DNA of 32,385 bases from positions 1 to 32,385 of the forward strand of contig JACSRX010000050.1 in assembly GCA_014879535.1 (NCBI GenBank), in the 5' to 3' direction. Of this stretch, positions 5,605 through 14,621 are shown piece by piece. This stretch comes from Chthoniobacterales bacterium. GTDB taxonomy: Bacteria > Verrucomicrobiota > Verrucomicrobiia > Chthoniobacterales > JACTMZ01. The position numbers were made by a program, and so were the translations under genes. Below the pieces are notes generated by a model. It saw nothing but the letters and a program-made list of their open reading frames with translations, was not told the origin of the DNA and searched no databases. Position 1 is the stretch's first letter. Every line of letters begins with the position of its first letter.

Positions 5605-8600
5605 TCAGGCCGGGGTGTCGTTCGGCTTTTCCGTCTCCGGCGCGGGTTCGGGGGCGGCGCCCGGCTTGGATCCGGACAGCTTCTCGACCGCGTAGAATGT
5701 CACGGGGATGATGAAGATGGCGAACAGCGTGGCGGCCAGCATGCCGCCGATGACGGCGGTGCCCATCGTCTGCCGCGAGATCGCGCCGGACCCGGTGGCC
5801 ATCCACAGCGGCACGCAGCCGAGGATGAAGGCGAAGGCCGTCATCAGGATCGGACGCAGCCGCACCCGCGCCCCGGCAAGCGCGGCGTCGTAGAGGTTCT
5901 TCCCGCCCTCGTATTCCGACTTGCAGAACTCGACGATGAGGATGGCGTTCTTGGCCGCCAGGCCGATGAGCATGATCAGGCCGATCTGTGCATAGACATT
6001 GTTCTCCATCGACCGTCCCCACAGCGCGAAGAACGCACCGAACACCGCGATCGGCGTGCCGAGGAGCACGCTGAACGGAAGCGACCAGCTCTCGTATTGC
6101 GCGGCGAGGATGAGGAAGACGAAGACCAGCGCGAGCGCGAAGATGACGACCGGGGACACACCCTCGGCGGCCTGCTTTTCCTGGAAGGACATGCCGAGGT
6201 AGTTGTAGCCCATTTCCTTCGGCATCGTCTGGGCGAAGACCTCCTCGAGCGCCTGCATGGCCTGCATCGAGCTGAACCCGGGCGCGGCATTGGCATTGAT
6301 CTGCGCCGAGCGATACATGTTGAAGCGCATCGTGAATTCCGGCCCGAACCGCTGCTCGGTCGTGATGAGGGCCGAAAGCGGGACCGAAGCGCCGTTGCGG
6401 TTGCGGACGAAGAACTGTCCCGCCTTCTCGATGACATTGCGGAACTCGCTGGAGGCCTGAACGTAAACCTGCCACTGCAGGCCGAATCGGTTGAAATAGT
6501 TCACCATCGTGCCGCCGAGGAAGGTCTGCAGCGTGTTGTAGGCGCTGTCGATCGGGACGCCCTGCGTCATGGCCATCTCGCGGTCCACATCCAGCCGGAT
6601 CTGGGGCACGGAGGGCAGCAGCGTCGTGTTGATGCGCTCCAGCTCGGGGCGCTTGGCGGCGGCCTCCATGAAGGTCTTCGTGTTCTCCGCGAGGAACTCC
6701 ACCGTGCTGCCGCTGCGGTCCTGCAGGATGAAGTTCACGCCGCCCGAGGTGCCGACGCCGGGGATGGCGGGCGGCGAGAATGCGAAGGCCACCCCGCCGG
6801 GAAGCGCCATGAGCTGCGCATTGATGCGGCGCATGATCACGTCGTATTGCGTCTCAGGCGTCGTGCGTTCGTCCCACGGCTTGAGGGTCACGAAGAAGAA
6901 GCCGTTGTAGGTCGTCTGCACCTGGCTGAGCAGGTTGAAGCCGACGATGGTCGTCACATACTCGACACCCGGCGTGGCCATCATGATCTTCTCGATCTCG
7001 CGGCACACATCGCTGGTGCGCTCGAAGGACGAGGCGTCCGGAAGCTGGACCCCCGCGTAGAAATACCCCTGATCCTCCTCGGGCAGGAACGAAGGCGGCA
7101 GCTTGTCCCCGAAGAAGAGCGCCAGCCCGGCCATGATCCCGAGGAACCCGAAGCTGAGCACGATCTTGCGGATCGCCGCACCGCAGATGCGCACGTAGTT
7201 GTCGGTCGCGCGGCCGAACATGCGGTTGAACCACGCGTAAAAGGCGCCAAGCGGCCCGCGGGATTCGCCTTTCGGCCGCAGGATCAGCGCCGCCAGGGCC
7301 GGGCTGAGCGTGAGCGCGTTGAAGGCCGAGATGCAGACCGAGATCGCGATGGTCACCGCGAACTGCTGGTAAAGGCTCCCCGTGATGCCGGGGATGAAGA
7401 TGGTCGGGATGAAGACCGAGGACAGCACCAGCGCGATGGCCACGACCGGGCCGGACACCTCCCGCATGGCCTTGAGCGTCGCGTCGCGCGGCGTCATTCC
7501 CTGCTCGATGTGGTGCTCGACCGCTTCGACCACCACGATGGCGTCGTCCACGACGAGGCCGATGGCGAGCACGAGGCCGAAGAGCGAAAGCGTGTTGATG
7601 GAAAAGCCCACCATCGGGAAGAGGGCGAACGTCCCGATGAGGGACACCGGCACCGCAAGCAGCGGGATCATGGTCGCGCGCCAGCCCTGCAGGAAGATGA
7701 AGACGACGATGATGACGAGCAGCATCGCCTCGAAGAGCGTCTTGACGATTTCCTCGATGCCGGCGGTCACCGCCTTCGTGGTGTCGAGCGACTCGACATA
7801 CTCGAGGCCCGGAGGGAAGCGCCCGGAAAGGTCGCGCATGAGCTTCTTCGCCCCCTCGGCGGCATCGAGCGCGTTCGAACCGGGGAGCTGGTAGCAGGCA
7901 ACGACGGCCGCGGGTTTCCCGTCGAAACGGCCCTGCAGGTTGTAGTTCTGCGCGCCAAGGTCGATCTTCGCGACATCCTTGAGCAGGAGGGTCGAACCGT
8001 CTGGGTTCGCCCGCACGATGATGTTGCCGAACTCCTCGACCGTGGTCAGGTAACCCTGGGTGATGACCGTGTAGGCGAATTCCTGTCCCGGCGGGATCGG
8101 CGGCGCGCCGACTTTGCCTGCGGGGTTGACGCGGTTCTGCGCGCGCACGGCGGAGATGATCTCGTCGGTGGTGACATCCAGCTTGGCCAACTGGTCCGGA
8201 CGCACCCAGATGCGCATCGCGTATTGGCCCGCACCGAAAATCTGCACCTGCGAGATGCCGGCGATGCGCCCCAGCTCGTTGTTGATGTTGATGTAGGCGT
8301 AGTTGGCCAGGAACGTCGCGTCGAACTCCCCGGTCGGCGAGTAGAGCGCGAACAAAACCAGCGGCGCGGACGAGCTTTTCTGCACGGTCACGCCGAAGTT
8401 GCTCACCGCGGAGGGCAGCTGCGCCACCGCCTGTCCCTGCCGCATCTGCGTGAGGATCTGGTCCGTCGTCGCGTCGGTCTCCACGCCGAAGAAGACGTTG
8501 AGCGTCATCTGGCCGTTGTTGGCGTTGACGGAATACATGTATTCCATGTTGTCCACACCGTTGACCTGCTGCTCGATGGGGGTGGCGACGGATTCCTCGA

Positions 8601-8769
8601 CGGTGAGGGCATCGGCGCCCACGTAGGTTGCGAGGACCTGGATCTGGGGCGGGACGATGTTCGGATACTGCGCCACCGGCAGGCCGGCCATGGAAACCAG
8701 GCCGACGATCACGGTGATGATGGCGATGACCATCGCCACAATCGGCCGGTTGACGAAGAACTGCGACAT
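5605..8769 (-). CDS. RND multidrug efflux transporter, inner-membrane subunit (AcrB/MexB type, HAE1)
   Basis: This 1054-residue protein is full length for hydrophobe/amphiphile efflux-1 RND pumps, which export drugs, dyes or detergents using the proton gradient. It starts with the typical 'MSQFFVNRPIVAMVIAI' and the first membrane helix. The proton-relay Asp pair is in TM4 ('LAIGLVVDDAIVVVEA') and the partner Lys is in TM10 ('GLAAKNAILIVEF'). Two large periplasmic loops and twelve membrane helices are consistent with the sequence. The C-terminal tail is Pro/Glu-rich. It lies 21 bases after the membrane fusion protein gene, forming one operon. No TolC-type outer-membrane gene or dedicated regulator is adjacent, so the channel must be encoded elsewhere. 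Confidence 0.97.
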   Translation of the reverse strand: MSQFFVNRPIVAMVIAIITVIVGLVSMAGLPVAQYPNIVPPQIQVLATYVGADALTVEESVATPIEQQVNGVDNMEYMYSVNANNGQMTLNVFFGVETDATTDQILTQMRQGQAVAQLPSAVSNFGVTVQKSSSAPLVLFALYSPTGEFDATFLANYAYININNELGRIAGISQVQIFGAGQYAMRIWVRPDQLAKLDVTTDEIISAVRAQNRVNPAGKVGAPPIPPGQEFAYTVITQGYLTTVEEFGNIIVRANPDGSTLLLKDVAKIDLGAQNYNLQGRFDGKPAAVVACYQLPGSNALDAAEGAKKLMRDLSGRFPPGLEYVESLDTTKAVTAGIEEIVKTLFEAMLLVIIVVFIFLQGWRATMIPLLAVPVSLIGTFALFPMVGFSINTLSLFGLVLAIGLVVDDAIVVVEAVEHHIEQGMTPRDATLKAMREVSGPVVAIALVLSSVFIPTIFIPGITGSLYQQFAVTIAISVCISAFNALTLSPALAALILRPKGESRGPLGAFYAWFNRMFGRATDNYVRICGAAIRKIVLSFGFLGIMAGLALFFGDKLPPSFLPEEDQGYFYAGVQLPDASSFERTSDVCREIEKIMMATPGVEYVTTIVGFNLLSQVQTTYNGFFFVTLKPWDERTTPETQYDVIMRRINAQLMALPGGVAFAFSPPAIPGVGTSGGVNFILQDRSGSTVEFLAENTKTFMEAAAKRPELERINTTLLPSVPQIRLDVDREMAMTQGVPIDSAYNTLQTFLGGTMVNYFNRFGLQWQVYVQASSEFRNVIEKAGQFFVRNRNGASVPLSALITTEQRFGPEFTMRFNMYRSAQINANAAPGFSSMQAMQALEEVFAQTMPKEMGYNYLGMSFQEKQAAEGVSPVVIFALALVFVFLILAAQYESWSLPFSVLLGTPIAVFGAFFALWGRSMENNVYAQIGLIMLIGLAAKNAILIVEFCKSEYEGGKNLYDAALAGARVRLRPILMTAFAFILGCVPLWMATGSGAISRQTMGTAVIGGMLAATLFAIFIIPVTFYAVEKLSGSKPGAAPEPAPETEKPNDTPA

Positions 8770-8790
8770 GGATCGTCGGGGCGGGAGGGG

Positions 8791-10113
8791 TCAGGAGGCG
8801 GCCGGCGAAGCCGCGGATTCCTTAGTCGGAGAGGCTTCCGGAGCCGGTGATGGAGCGGCCGCAGGCGGGGAAGCGGGTGCGGAATCCCCGCCCTCCACTT
8901 CCGCGGTCGGGGGAAGCCTTTGGAAATCCGTGTCCTTCGGTTCGACCGGAGCGGGAAGCTCTGGGTGCTGCTCAAAGCCCTCGGGCGCCTTCCATGGCAC
9001 GGTTTTGACGGTCATGCCCTCCCTCAATTTCTGCATCCCCTCGACCACCACGTTCTCGCCCGTCTTGAGGCCATCGGTGATGACCTGCATCGACGCGTAG
9101 GTCGGCCCGGTCTCCACAAGGCGGAGATCCACCTTGCCGTCCGAGCCGATCACGGCGATCTGGGATTTCCCCTGGAGATCGTTGATGGCGCGCTGCGGAA
9201 TGAGCAAGGCGTCCTTGAGCCAACGGGTGACGCCGCGCACGCGGGCGAACTGGCCGGCGCGCAGGAGATTTCCGGGATTGGGGAACTCCGCCTCGACCTG
9301 GAGCGATCCCGTGTTCTGGCTCACCTCGTTGTCGATGGCGAGCAGCCGCCCCGGCTGCGGGTAGATGGTCTGGTCGCTCAGCACGATCTGCAGCCCGAGC
9401 CCACCGCGCTTCGACACCTCGACCAGCTCCTTCGGGTCGCCGAAGTAGGGTTTGATGTATTTGAGGAACTCGTTCTCGCTGAGATAGAATTTCACCTTGA
9501 TCGGATCCACCATGGTGAGGGTCGTGAGGGTGCCCGACGTCGGGCCGATGAGATTGCCGACCTGGGCCTTGGCGATGCCGGCCAAACCATCCACCGGGGC
9601 GATGATGCTGGTGAACTCGAGATTGAGCCGGGCCTGCTCCACGGCGGCCTCGGCGGCGGCGGTCGCCGCCTTGCTGGCCTCGAAGGCCTGGATTTCGTCG
9701 TCGTATTGCTCGCGGCTGATGACGTTCTTGGAAAGGAGGTCAACGGCCCGCTTGGCATTGGCCTCGTCGCGCACAAGCCGGGCCTGGGTCTGCGCGAGAT
9801 TGCCCTGCGCCTGATCCAAGGCCGCCTGGAACGGACGCGGATCGATCTGGAACAGAAGCTGGCCCTGCTTGACGAATGCACCGTCCACGTAATTCTGCGA
9901 AATCAGATAGCCGCTGACCTGCGCGAGGATCTCCGCGTTGACCATGCCGTAGGTCAACCCCACCCACTCCCGCACGACCGGCACATCCTGCTGCACCGCC
10001 TGGGTCACGGGGACCGTGAGCGGGGGAGGTTCCGGTTTGGACGGCTTGGGGCAACCGGCCAAGCCGGCAGCCAACAAAGCGGAGAGCAATACGCGCCACG
10101 AAATTCCCTGCAT
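8791..10113 (-). CDS. RND efflux membrane fusion lipoprotein (periplasmic adaptor)
   Basis: This 440-residue HlyD/AcrA-family adaptor joins the RND pump to an outer-membrane channel. The signal peptide 'MQGISWRVLLSALLAAGLAG' ends in a lipobox with Cys21, so the protein should be anchored to the membrane by lipid. The order after it is a lipoyl/barrel-sandwich half ('GYLISQNYVDGAFVKQGQLL'), a coiled-coil hairpin (residues about 105-165), the second lipoyl half ('IIAPVDGLAGIAKAQVGNLI') and a beta-barrel. A Pro/Ala-rich C-terminal tail of about 50 residues is unusual in length. The start at 10113 was chosen for the lipoprotein signal; the open frame extends upstream, but that part overlaps the divergent gene. 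It is transcribed just ahead of the pump gene. Confidence 0.95.
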   Translation of the reverse strand: MQGISWRVLLSALLAAGLAGCPKPSKPEPPPLTVPVTQAVQQDVPVVREWVGLTYGMVNAEILAQVSGYLISQNYVDGAFVKQGQLLFQIDPRPFQAALDQAQGNLAQTQARLVRDEANAKRAVDLLSKNVISREQYDDEIQAFEASKAATAAAEAAVEQARLNLEFTSIIAPVDGLAGIAKAQVGNLIGPTSGTLTTLTMVDPIKVKFYLSENEFLKYIKPYFGDPKELVEVSKRGGLGLQIVLSDQTIYPQPGRLLAIDNEVSQNTGSLQVEAEFPNPGNLLRAGQFARVRGVTRWLKDALLIPQRAINDLQGKSQIAVIGSDGKVDLRLVETGPTYASMQVITDGLKTGENVVVEGMQKLREGMTVKTVPWKAPEGFEQHPELPAPVEPKDTDFQRLPPTAEVEGGDSAPASPPAAAPSPAPEASPTKESAASPAAS

Positions 10114-10210
10114 GAACCCGAAATAAACCGTGCGGCACCCGCCTTGCACAGCAGAAAACACGAGCAGGCTCTGGCCAACACCGCGGAGGAATGCTTTCTT
10201 GTCGGAGGGA

Positions 10211-11494
10211 ATGAAGTTTCTCCGCGTTTTCATCGTCCTTCTCGTGCTGCTGCTCGTGGCGGCGGGAAGCGCCGTGCTCCTGCATGAAAGAATCCTCGAA
10301 TGGTGGGCGCAGCGCAGCCTCGCGGAACGGTTGGGTGCCGCCCTCGGCGCGGATGTCGAAATCGAACACCTCGCGTGGAGCGACGGTGTCCTCCGCGCCG
10401 GGACCGTCCGGCTGTCGGGAGGCCGCCTGCCGTTCGACCGCCTCGACGTGCAGGAACTCCAGACCGCCGCAACCTGGCGGCGCCTGTGGGAACCGGCACT
10501 CGAACCCCTCAACATCGAGGCGGTCGAGGCGAATCTGATCTGGCCCGGGGAGGACAAGGCGGCCGCCGCACCCGCACACACCAAGCCGGCCACCGGCACG
10601 GCGATGCCCGAATTGGACCTGCTCATCGCGAGATTCTCCCTGAGCCAGCCGGAGGGCTGGTCGGTGAAGTCATCCACCTTCCGGGCCCAGCACAAGAGCG
10701 GCGTGTGGTCCTTCTCCGCGCGGGGAGGAACCATGTCCTTGCCGGGCTCCCACCCGATGCACATCGATCGCATCTCGGCGGAGCGCAACGGGGACTCATG
10801 GAAAATTCCGGGCTTCGCGCTCAACGACGGCAGCAAGGGTGCACTGGCGGGATCGGCCGCGAAACCTTCCGGCGGTGCGTGGTCCGGGGAATTTTCATGG
10901 CAGGATCTCGCATTGGCTCCGTTGATGGGCGGTCCGGCAACCACCCACTTCGAGGGGACGGGCAGCGGCGAAGCCACGCTCAAAAACGGAGTGCTCCAAG
11001 GCCGGATGAAGATCGTCGGCGCTGCAACCAGGCAAGTGCCGGTGCTCGTCAAAATGGCCAGCCTTTTCACCGGCGAGAACTGGGATGTGATCCCTTGGGA
11101 AACCCTGGATTTCGATTTCACGCGCGGGGCGGACGGGACAACCGCGATCACCAACCTCCATGCCGTCTCGAGCAAGGGGCTCGTCGTGAACGGATCGGGA
11201 ACCTACGGCAAGGACAGCATCCGTGCCGACCTCCAGCTCGGCGTGCTCCGTCAGGGGCGTCCATGGCTGGTGGCATTCATGCCCGTGCTCTTCCGGAACG
11301 AACGCGACGGCTACTTGTGGACCTCGGTGCGCGTGGGGGGCACTCCGGAAGCCCCGGTCGAGGACCTCAGTTCCCGCGTGGTGGCCGCACTCGCCTCCGC
11401 CCCGGCCAGCGGTGCCGTGGAAGCCGCCACGGAAATCCCCGCAACCGCCGTGGAGGCGGCAGGACACCTGCTCAAAGGCGTGTTCGGAAACTGA
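10211..11494 (+). CDS. AsmA/TamB-like membrane-anchored periplasmic protein
   Basis: This 427-residue protein has a single N-terminal membrane anchor ('MKFLRVFIVLLVLLLVAAGS'). The 'LAERLGAALGADVEIEHLAW' segment that follows is characteristic of AsmA-type proteins, which lie in the envelope and are linked to lipid or outer-membrane homeostasis. The remainder is beta-rich and repetitive, with 'GSGEATLKNGVLQGRMKIVG' and a C-terminal 'DGYLWTSVRVGGTPEAPVED' segment, as in AsmA/DUF3971-like domains. A GGAGG-type sequence precedes ATG 10211. The gene is divergent from the efflux operon across about 97 bases, which must hold both promoters. The family call is by overall pattern, without catalytic motifs to test. 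Confidence 0.7.
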   Translation: MKFLRVFIVLLVLLLVAAGSAVLLHERILEWWAQRSLAERLGAALGADVEIEHLAWSDGVLRAGTVRLSGGRLPFDRLDVQELQTAATWRRLWEPALEPLNIEAVEANLIWPGEDKAAAAPAHTKPATGTAMPELDLLIARFSLSQPEGWSVKSSTFRAQHKSGVWSFSARGGTMSLPGSHPMHIDRISAERNGDSWKIPGFALNDGSKGALAGSAAKPSGGAWSGEFSWQDLALAPLMGGPATTHFEGTGSGEATLKNGVLQGRMKIVGAATRQVPVLVKMASLFTGENWDVIPWETLDFDFTRGADGTTAITNLHAVSSKGLVVNGSGTYGKDSIRADLQLGVLRQGRPWLVAFMPVLFRNERDGYLWTSVRVGGTPEAPVEDLSSRVVAALASAPASGAVEAATEIPATAVEAAGHLLKGVFGN

Positions 11495-11500
11495 CGCCCG

Positions 11501-12553
11501 TCAATCTTTCCCGCGGAAGAGCCGGATGGCGACGATGAGATCGATGGCTCGTTGAAGCGGACGATCGAAGAGGGAACCCTCCTCCAAGGTCGCATCCCCA
11601 TTGTCGAGTTCGGGGTTCGTGCCGGCCACAAGGGCCGCCTCGTTCATCTGTGCGCGGCCGTGTTCGAATACGAATGCCGCCACACCCTTGCCGGTCGAGG
11701 CCGCGAGGACGGCATCGCGCAAGGCCGGGTCTTGGGACACCGACAGATCGGGAGACAGTCCGTCCGGATATATGGGCGGCAATCCCTCCACCCTTGCCTC
11801 CGCCACCGCCAACCGCAACTGCTGACCCTCCCCGAGCGGCAAACTCTCGAACTCGACCGCGCGTCCACCGGTTGTCGCCCCGACAAGCATGGCATGCGCA
11901 TGGCGGCGCAGCACCGCCGCGATGACCTCCGCGGCACCACGCGTGGAGGAATCGACAAGCACCACCAGCAAGCCGCGGTAGAGCGGTTCGGATGAAATGA
12001 AGGGCTTCCCCGCGGCATCCGTCCGCCCCTGCATCGAGAAAAGCGTCGTGGCTGCCGGGACAAACCGCCCTGCGATCTCCGCGGCAAGCGCGAAGTCCCG
12101 GGACTCCGGCGTGGCGCGAAGATCAAGCACGATGCCATCGGTCTTCCCGTCTCCGAAACTGTCCAAGGCGGCATCGAGTTGCGCGATGTTTTCCGTCCGC
12201 AGCGATCCCAAACGGACGTAGCCGACGCGATCTTCCAGGATCTCCGATTGGAATGGCACCACCTTCGGCTCTTGGAGGTCCCCGCCGTTCAACTCGGCGC
12301 CGGGCTGCAGCCTCTCCAACAACCCCAGCAGGGTCGCGCGGGACAACTCGGCCGCATCGATCGACGCCGCACCCACATGACGCTGCTGGATCGCGGACAA
12401 CGCCTGTTGGATCTGCTCCGGCGTGAGTGATTTCACGCGCGCGGCGACGGACTCCGGGGCGGGCGCCACAGAAACGGTTTCGGACGATGCGGTGCGCGCG
12501 TGGAGGGACGCAGCCGATGCGGCGGCGAGGAGGATTGCCTGGATTGCTCTCAT
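11501..12553 (-). CDS. S41-like (C-terminal processing peptidase fold) protein lacking catalytic residues
   Basis: This 350-residue exported protein has a signal peptide 'MRAIQAILLAAASAASLHA'. The C-terminal half follows the S41 core: 'DGIVLDLRATPESRDFALAA', then 'GLLVVLVDSSTRGAAEVIAA', then 'AMLVGATTGG'. In active enzymes such as E. coli Prc, the Ser in SASASE and the Lys in TFGKG form the dyad. Here the aligned positions appear to be Gly (in TRGAAE) and Arg (in TTGGR), so it is probably a non-catalytic homologue. No clear PDZ domain is seen; the middle is short. The ATG at 12553 overlaps the purD stop (ATGA), which favours this start over 12586. It is the last gene of the minus-strand run and converges with the AsmA-like gene. 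Confidence 0.75.
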   Translation of the reverse strand: MRAIQAILLAAASAASLHARTASSETVSVAPAPESVAARVKSLTPEQIQQALSAIQQRHVGAASIDAAELSRATLLGLLERLQPGAELNGGDLQEPKVVPFQSEILEDRVGYVRLGSLRTENIAQLDAALDSFGDGKTDGIVLDLRATPESRDFALAAEIAGRFVPAATTLFSMQGRTDAAGKPFISSEPLYRGLLVVLVDSSTRGAAEVIAAVLRRHAHAMLVGATTGGRAVEFESLPLGEGQQLRLAVAEARVEGLPPIYPDGLSPDLSVSQDPALRDAVLAASTGKGVAAFVFEHGRAQMNEAALVAGTNPELDNGDATLEEGSLFDRPLQRAIDLIVAIRLFRGKD

Positions 12554-13815
12554 GCGGGCTCGGGTGCCCCAATGTCGTTGCGCCACGCCGCATTTTCAAA
12601 GCCAATCCGCCGGACTCCGGCATACGCGGCGCCGACCGCCTCCGCGGCATCCCTCCCCATGGCCGTCACCCCGAGCACACGGCCGCCGGATGTGACGGTT
12701 CTTCCTTCCTCCAATCTTGTGCCGGCATGGAAAACAAGGGCGCCCCCGGCCTCCGCCTCTCCGCAGCCCGTGACAGTGAAGCCGGTTCTGTAGCTTCCGG
12801 GGTAGCCGCCGGATGCCATCACCACGCAGCATGCCGCGCGCGAATCCCACTCGGGCCGCTCGGCGTCGAGTCTCCCCTCCGCCGCGGCCTCGAGCAGATC
12901 GAACAGATCGGTCTTCAATCGCGGCAGAAGCACCTGTGTCTCCGGGTCGCCGAACCGTGCATTGAATTCGAGCACCTTCGGTCCCTCCGCCGTGAGCATG
13001 AGGCCGGGGAAGATCATGCCGCGGTAGGCCAGACCATCCGCCTGCAAACCCCTCAAGAATGGCGCAAGGATGTCGCTCTCGATCCGCCTGCGCAGCGCGT
13101 CATCAACCCGGCCCGAGGGGCTCAATGTGCCCATGCCCCCGGTGTTCGGTCCGAGATCGCCGTCGAGTGCGCGCTTGTGGTCGCGCGCGTCGGGAAACAT
13201 CAGCCAGCTTTTTCCGTCCACCAACGCGTGGATCGAAGCCTCGCAACCGGACAAAAATTCCTCGATCACCACGATGCGCCCCGCTTCGCCGAATGCGCCC
13301 TGCACGAGGGCTTCCTCCAAGGCGTGCTCGGCCGCAGGGTAATCCGCCGCAATCGTCACACCCTTTCCGAGCGCAAGACCATCCGCCTTGATGACCAGCG
13401 GATAGGATTGGTTCCGCGCGTGGGTGCAGGCCGCCGAGAAGTCCGTGAACTTTTCCGCGCGCGCCGTCGGAATCCCGTGCCGGCGCATGAAATCCTTGGC
13501 GAAGCTTTTCGAAGACTCCAACCGGGCGGCGGACGCCGTGGGGCCGAAAGCGCGGACGCCCACCGCCTGCAGACGATCCACCAACCCTGCCGCGAGGGGA
13601 TCGTCCGGGCCGACCACCACGAAATCCGCCTCCTCCCGCACCGCGAGATCAACGATGCCGGCGAGGTCGGACGCCGCCACCGGGATATTTTCCGCGAGCG
13701 ATGCCGTCCCGGCATTCCCGGGCGCGCAGATCAGGCGCTTGAGGCGCGGGGACTGCGCCAGTTTCCACACCAGCGCGTGTTCGCGCCCCCCGCCGCCGAC
13801 CACAAGGACGGTCAT
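12550..13815 (-). CDS. purD: phosphoribosylamine-glycine ligase (GAR synthetase)
   Basis: This 421-residue enzyme has the expected length for PurD. PurD joins glycine to 5-phosphoribosylamine with ATP hydrolysis, the second step of purine synthesis, in the cytoplasm. The N-terminal domain begins 'MTVLVVGGGGREHALVWKLA'. The ATP-grasp domain carries 'GDLGPNTGGMGTLSPSG' and the metal/ATP motif 'LEFNARFGDPETQVLLPRL'. The C-terminal domain contains 'CCVVMASGGYPGSYRTG'. The start overlaps the thiD stop by 4 bases and the stop overlaps the next gene start by 4 bases. No other purine genes are nearby, so its placement between thiD and a peptidase-like gene is unusual. Confidence 0.97.
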   Translation of the reverse strand: MTVLVVGGGGREHALVWKLAQSPRLKRLICAPGNAGTASLAENIPVAASDLAGIVDLAVREEADFVVVGPDDPLAAGLVDRLQAVGVRAFGPTASAARLESSKSFAKDFMRRHGIPTARAEKFTDFSAACTHARNQSYPLVIKADGLALGKGVTIAADYPAAEHALEEALVQGAFGEAGRIVVIEEFLSGCEASIHALVDGKSWLMFPDARDHKRALDGDLGPNTGGMGTLSPSGRVDDALRRRIESDILAPFLRGLQADGLAYRGMIFPGLMLTAEGPKVLEFNARFGDPETQVLLPRLKTDLFDLLEAAAEGRLDAERPEWDSRAACCVVMASGGYPGSYRTGFTVTGCGEAEAGGALVFHAGTRLEEGRTVTSGGRVLGVTAMGRDAAEAVGAAYAGVRRIGFENAAWRNDIGAPEPA

Positions 13816-14621
13816 AAATGGCGCAGGGCCGCGGTGGCCGTCCGTCCGCGCCGCCACTCCCATTGCCGGGCCATGGCCCGATGGAGAAATTTTTTGGCCT
13901 CGAGCGAGGCGGTCCGGAGACTGCGTCCCTTGGCCAGACCGGCAGCCACGGCCGCCGCCAGCGTGCAGCCGGTGCCGTGCGTTTCGCGTCCGGGAAGCCG
14001 GGGCAGCACGAACTCATCCACGCCCTCCTTGCGGCAAAGCACATCCACGGCATCGCGCCCGCGGAGATGGCCGCCCTTGAGCAGGACCGCGCATCCGTAT
14101 TTGCCGCGCAGTTCCCGTGCGGCGGCACCCATGTCGCGGCGCCCCTTCACCCTGCGTCCGAGCAGCACCGCCGCCTCGTCCAGATTCGGCGTGATCACGT
14201 CGGCCAAGGGGAGAAGTTCCTCCTCGTAGGCGCGCACGGCATCGGGCTTGAGGAGGGGGTCGCCGCTGCTGGCCACCATGACCGGATCGACCACCAGGTG
14301 GAACATTCCCAAACGGTCGGCCAGTTCCTCGGACACGACGCGCAGCAGGGCACGCGAGTAAAGCATCCCGGTTTTGACCGCCGCGATCGGGTAGGCCTCG
14401 AAGAGGATCCGGATCTGCGAGCGCAGCACTGCGGGAGTGACCGCCTGCACGTGCTCGACGCGCCCGGGCACCTCGGACACCACGCAGGTGATGGCGGTGA
14501 GCCCGTAAACCCCGAACGCGGAGAATGTCTTGAGGTCGGCCTGCGCACCGGCGCCGCACGAGTTGTCGGAGCCCGCGATCGTCAGCGCGACCGGCGGCGC
14601 GGCGGACGGGCGGCGGGTCAT
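13812..14621 (-). CDS. thiD: hydroxymethylpyrimidine/phosphomethylpyrimidine kinase
   Basis: This 269-residue ribokinase-fold enzyme phosphorylates HMP and HMP-phosphate in thiamine synthesis. The N-terminal signature 'LTIAGSDNSCGAGAQADLKT' resembles the usual IAGSDSSGGAGIQADLK with small changes. 'DPVMVASSGDPLL' and the anion-hole motif 'THGTGCTLAAAVAAGLAKG' are intact. The start at 14621 overlaps the upstream peptidase stop (ATGA), and the stop overlaps purD (ATGA), so translation is probably coupled. No TPP riboswitch is visible, as expected for an internal operon gene. The extra C-terminal part after the kinase core is short and basic. Pyridoxal kinase activity is an alternative within the family but less likely. 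Confidence 0.95.
   Translation of the reverse strand: MTRRPSAAPPVALTIAGSDNSCGAGAQADLKTFSAFGVYGLTAITCVVSEVPGRVEHVQAVTPAVLRSQIRILFEAYPIAAVKTGMLYSRALLRVVSEELADRLGMFHLVVDPVMVASSGDPLLKPDAVRAYEEELLPLADVITPNLDEAAVLLGRRVKGRRDMGAAARELRGKYGCAVLLKGGHLRGRDAVDVLCRKEGVDEFVLPRLPGRETHGTGCTLAAAVAAGLAKGRSLRTASLEAKKFLHRAMARQWEWRRGRTATAALRHL

Noticed and set aside
6097-8850. Long + strand open frame of 917 codons opposite the RND pump
   Set aside because: It is the antisense shadow of the RND transporter gene. Its composition is very rich in His, Arg and Asp, typical of reverse-frame translation of a GC-rich gene.
10114-11175. Upstream extension of the membrane fusion protein frame
   Set aside because: It overlaps the divergent AsmA-like gene, whereas the ATG at 10113 gives a perfect lipoprotein signal. 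The upstream portion has no coding character.
12427-14229. Long + strand open frame opposite purD and thiD
   Set aside because: It is antisense to two strongly supported genes and has no recognisable domain.
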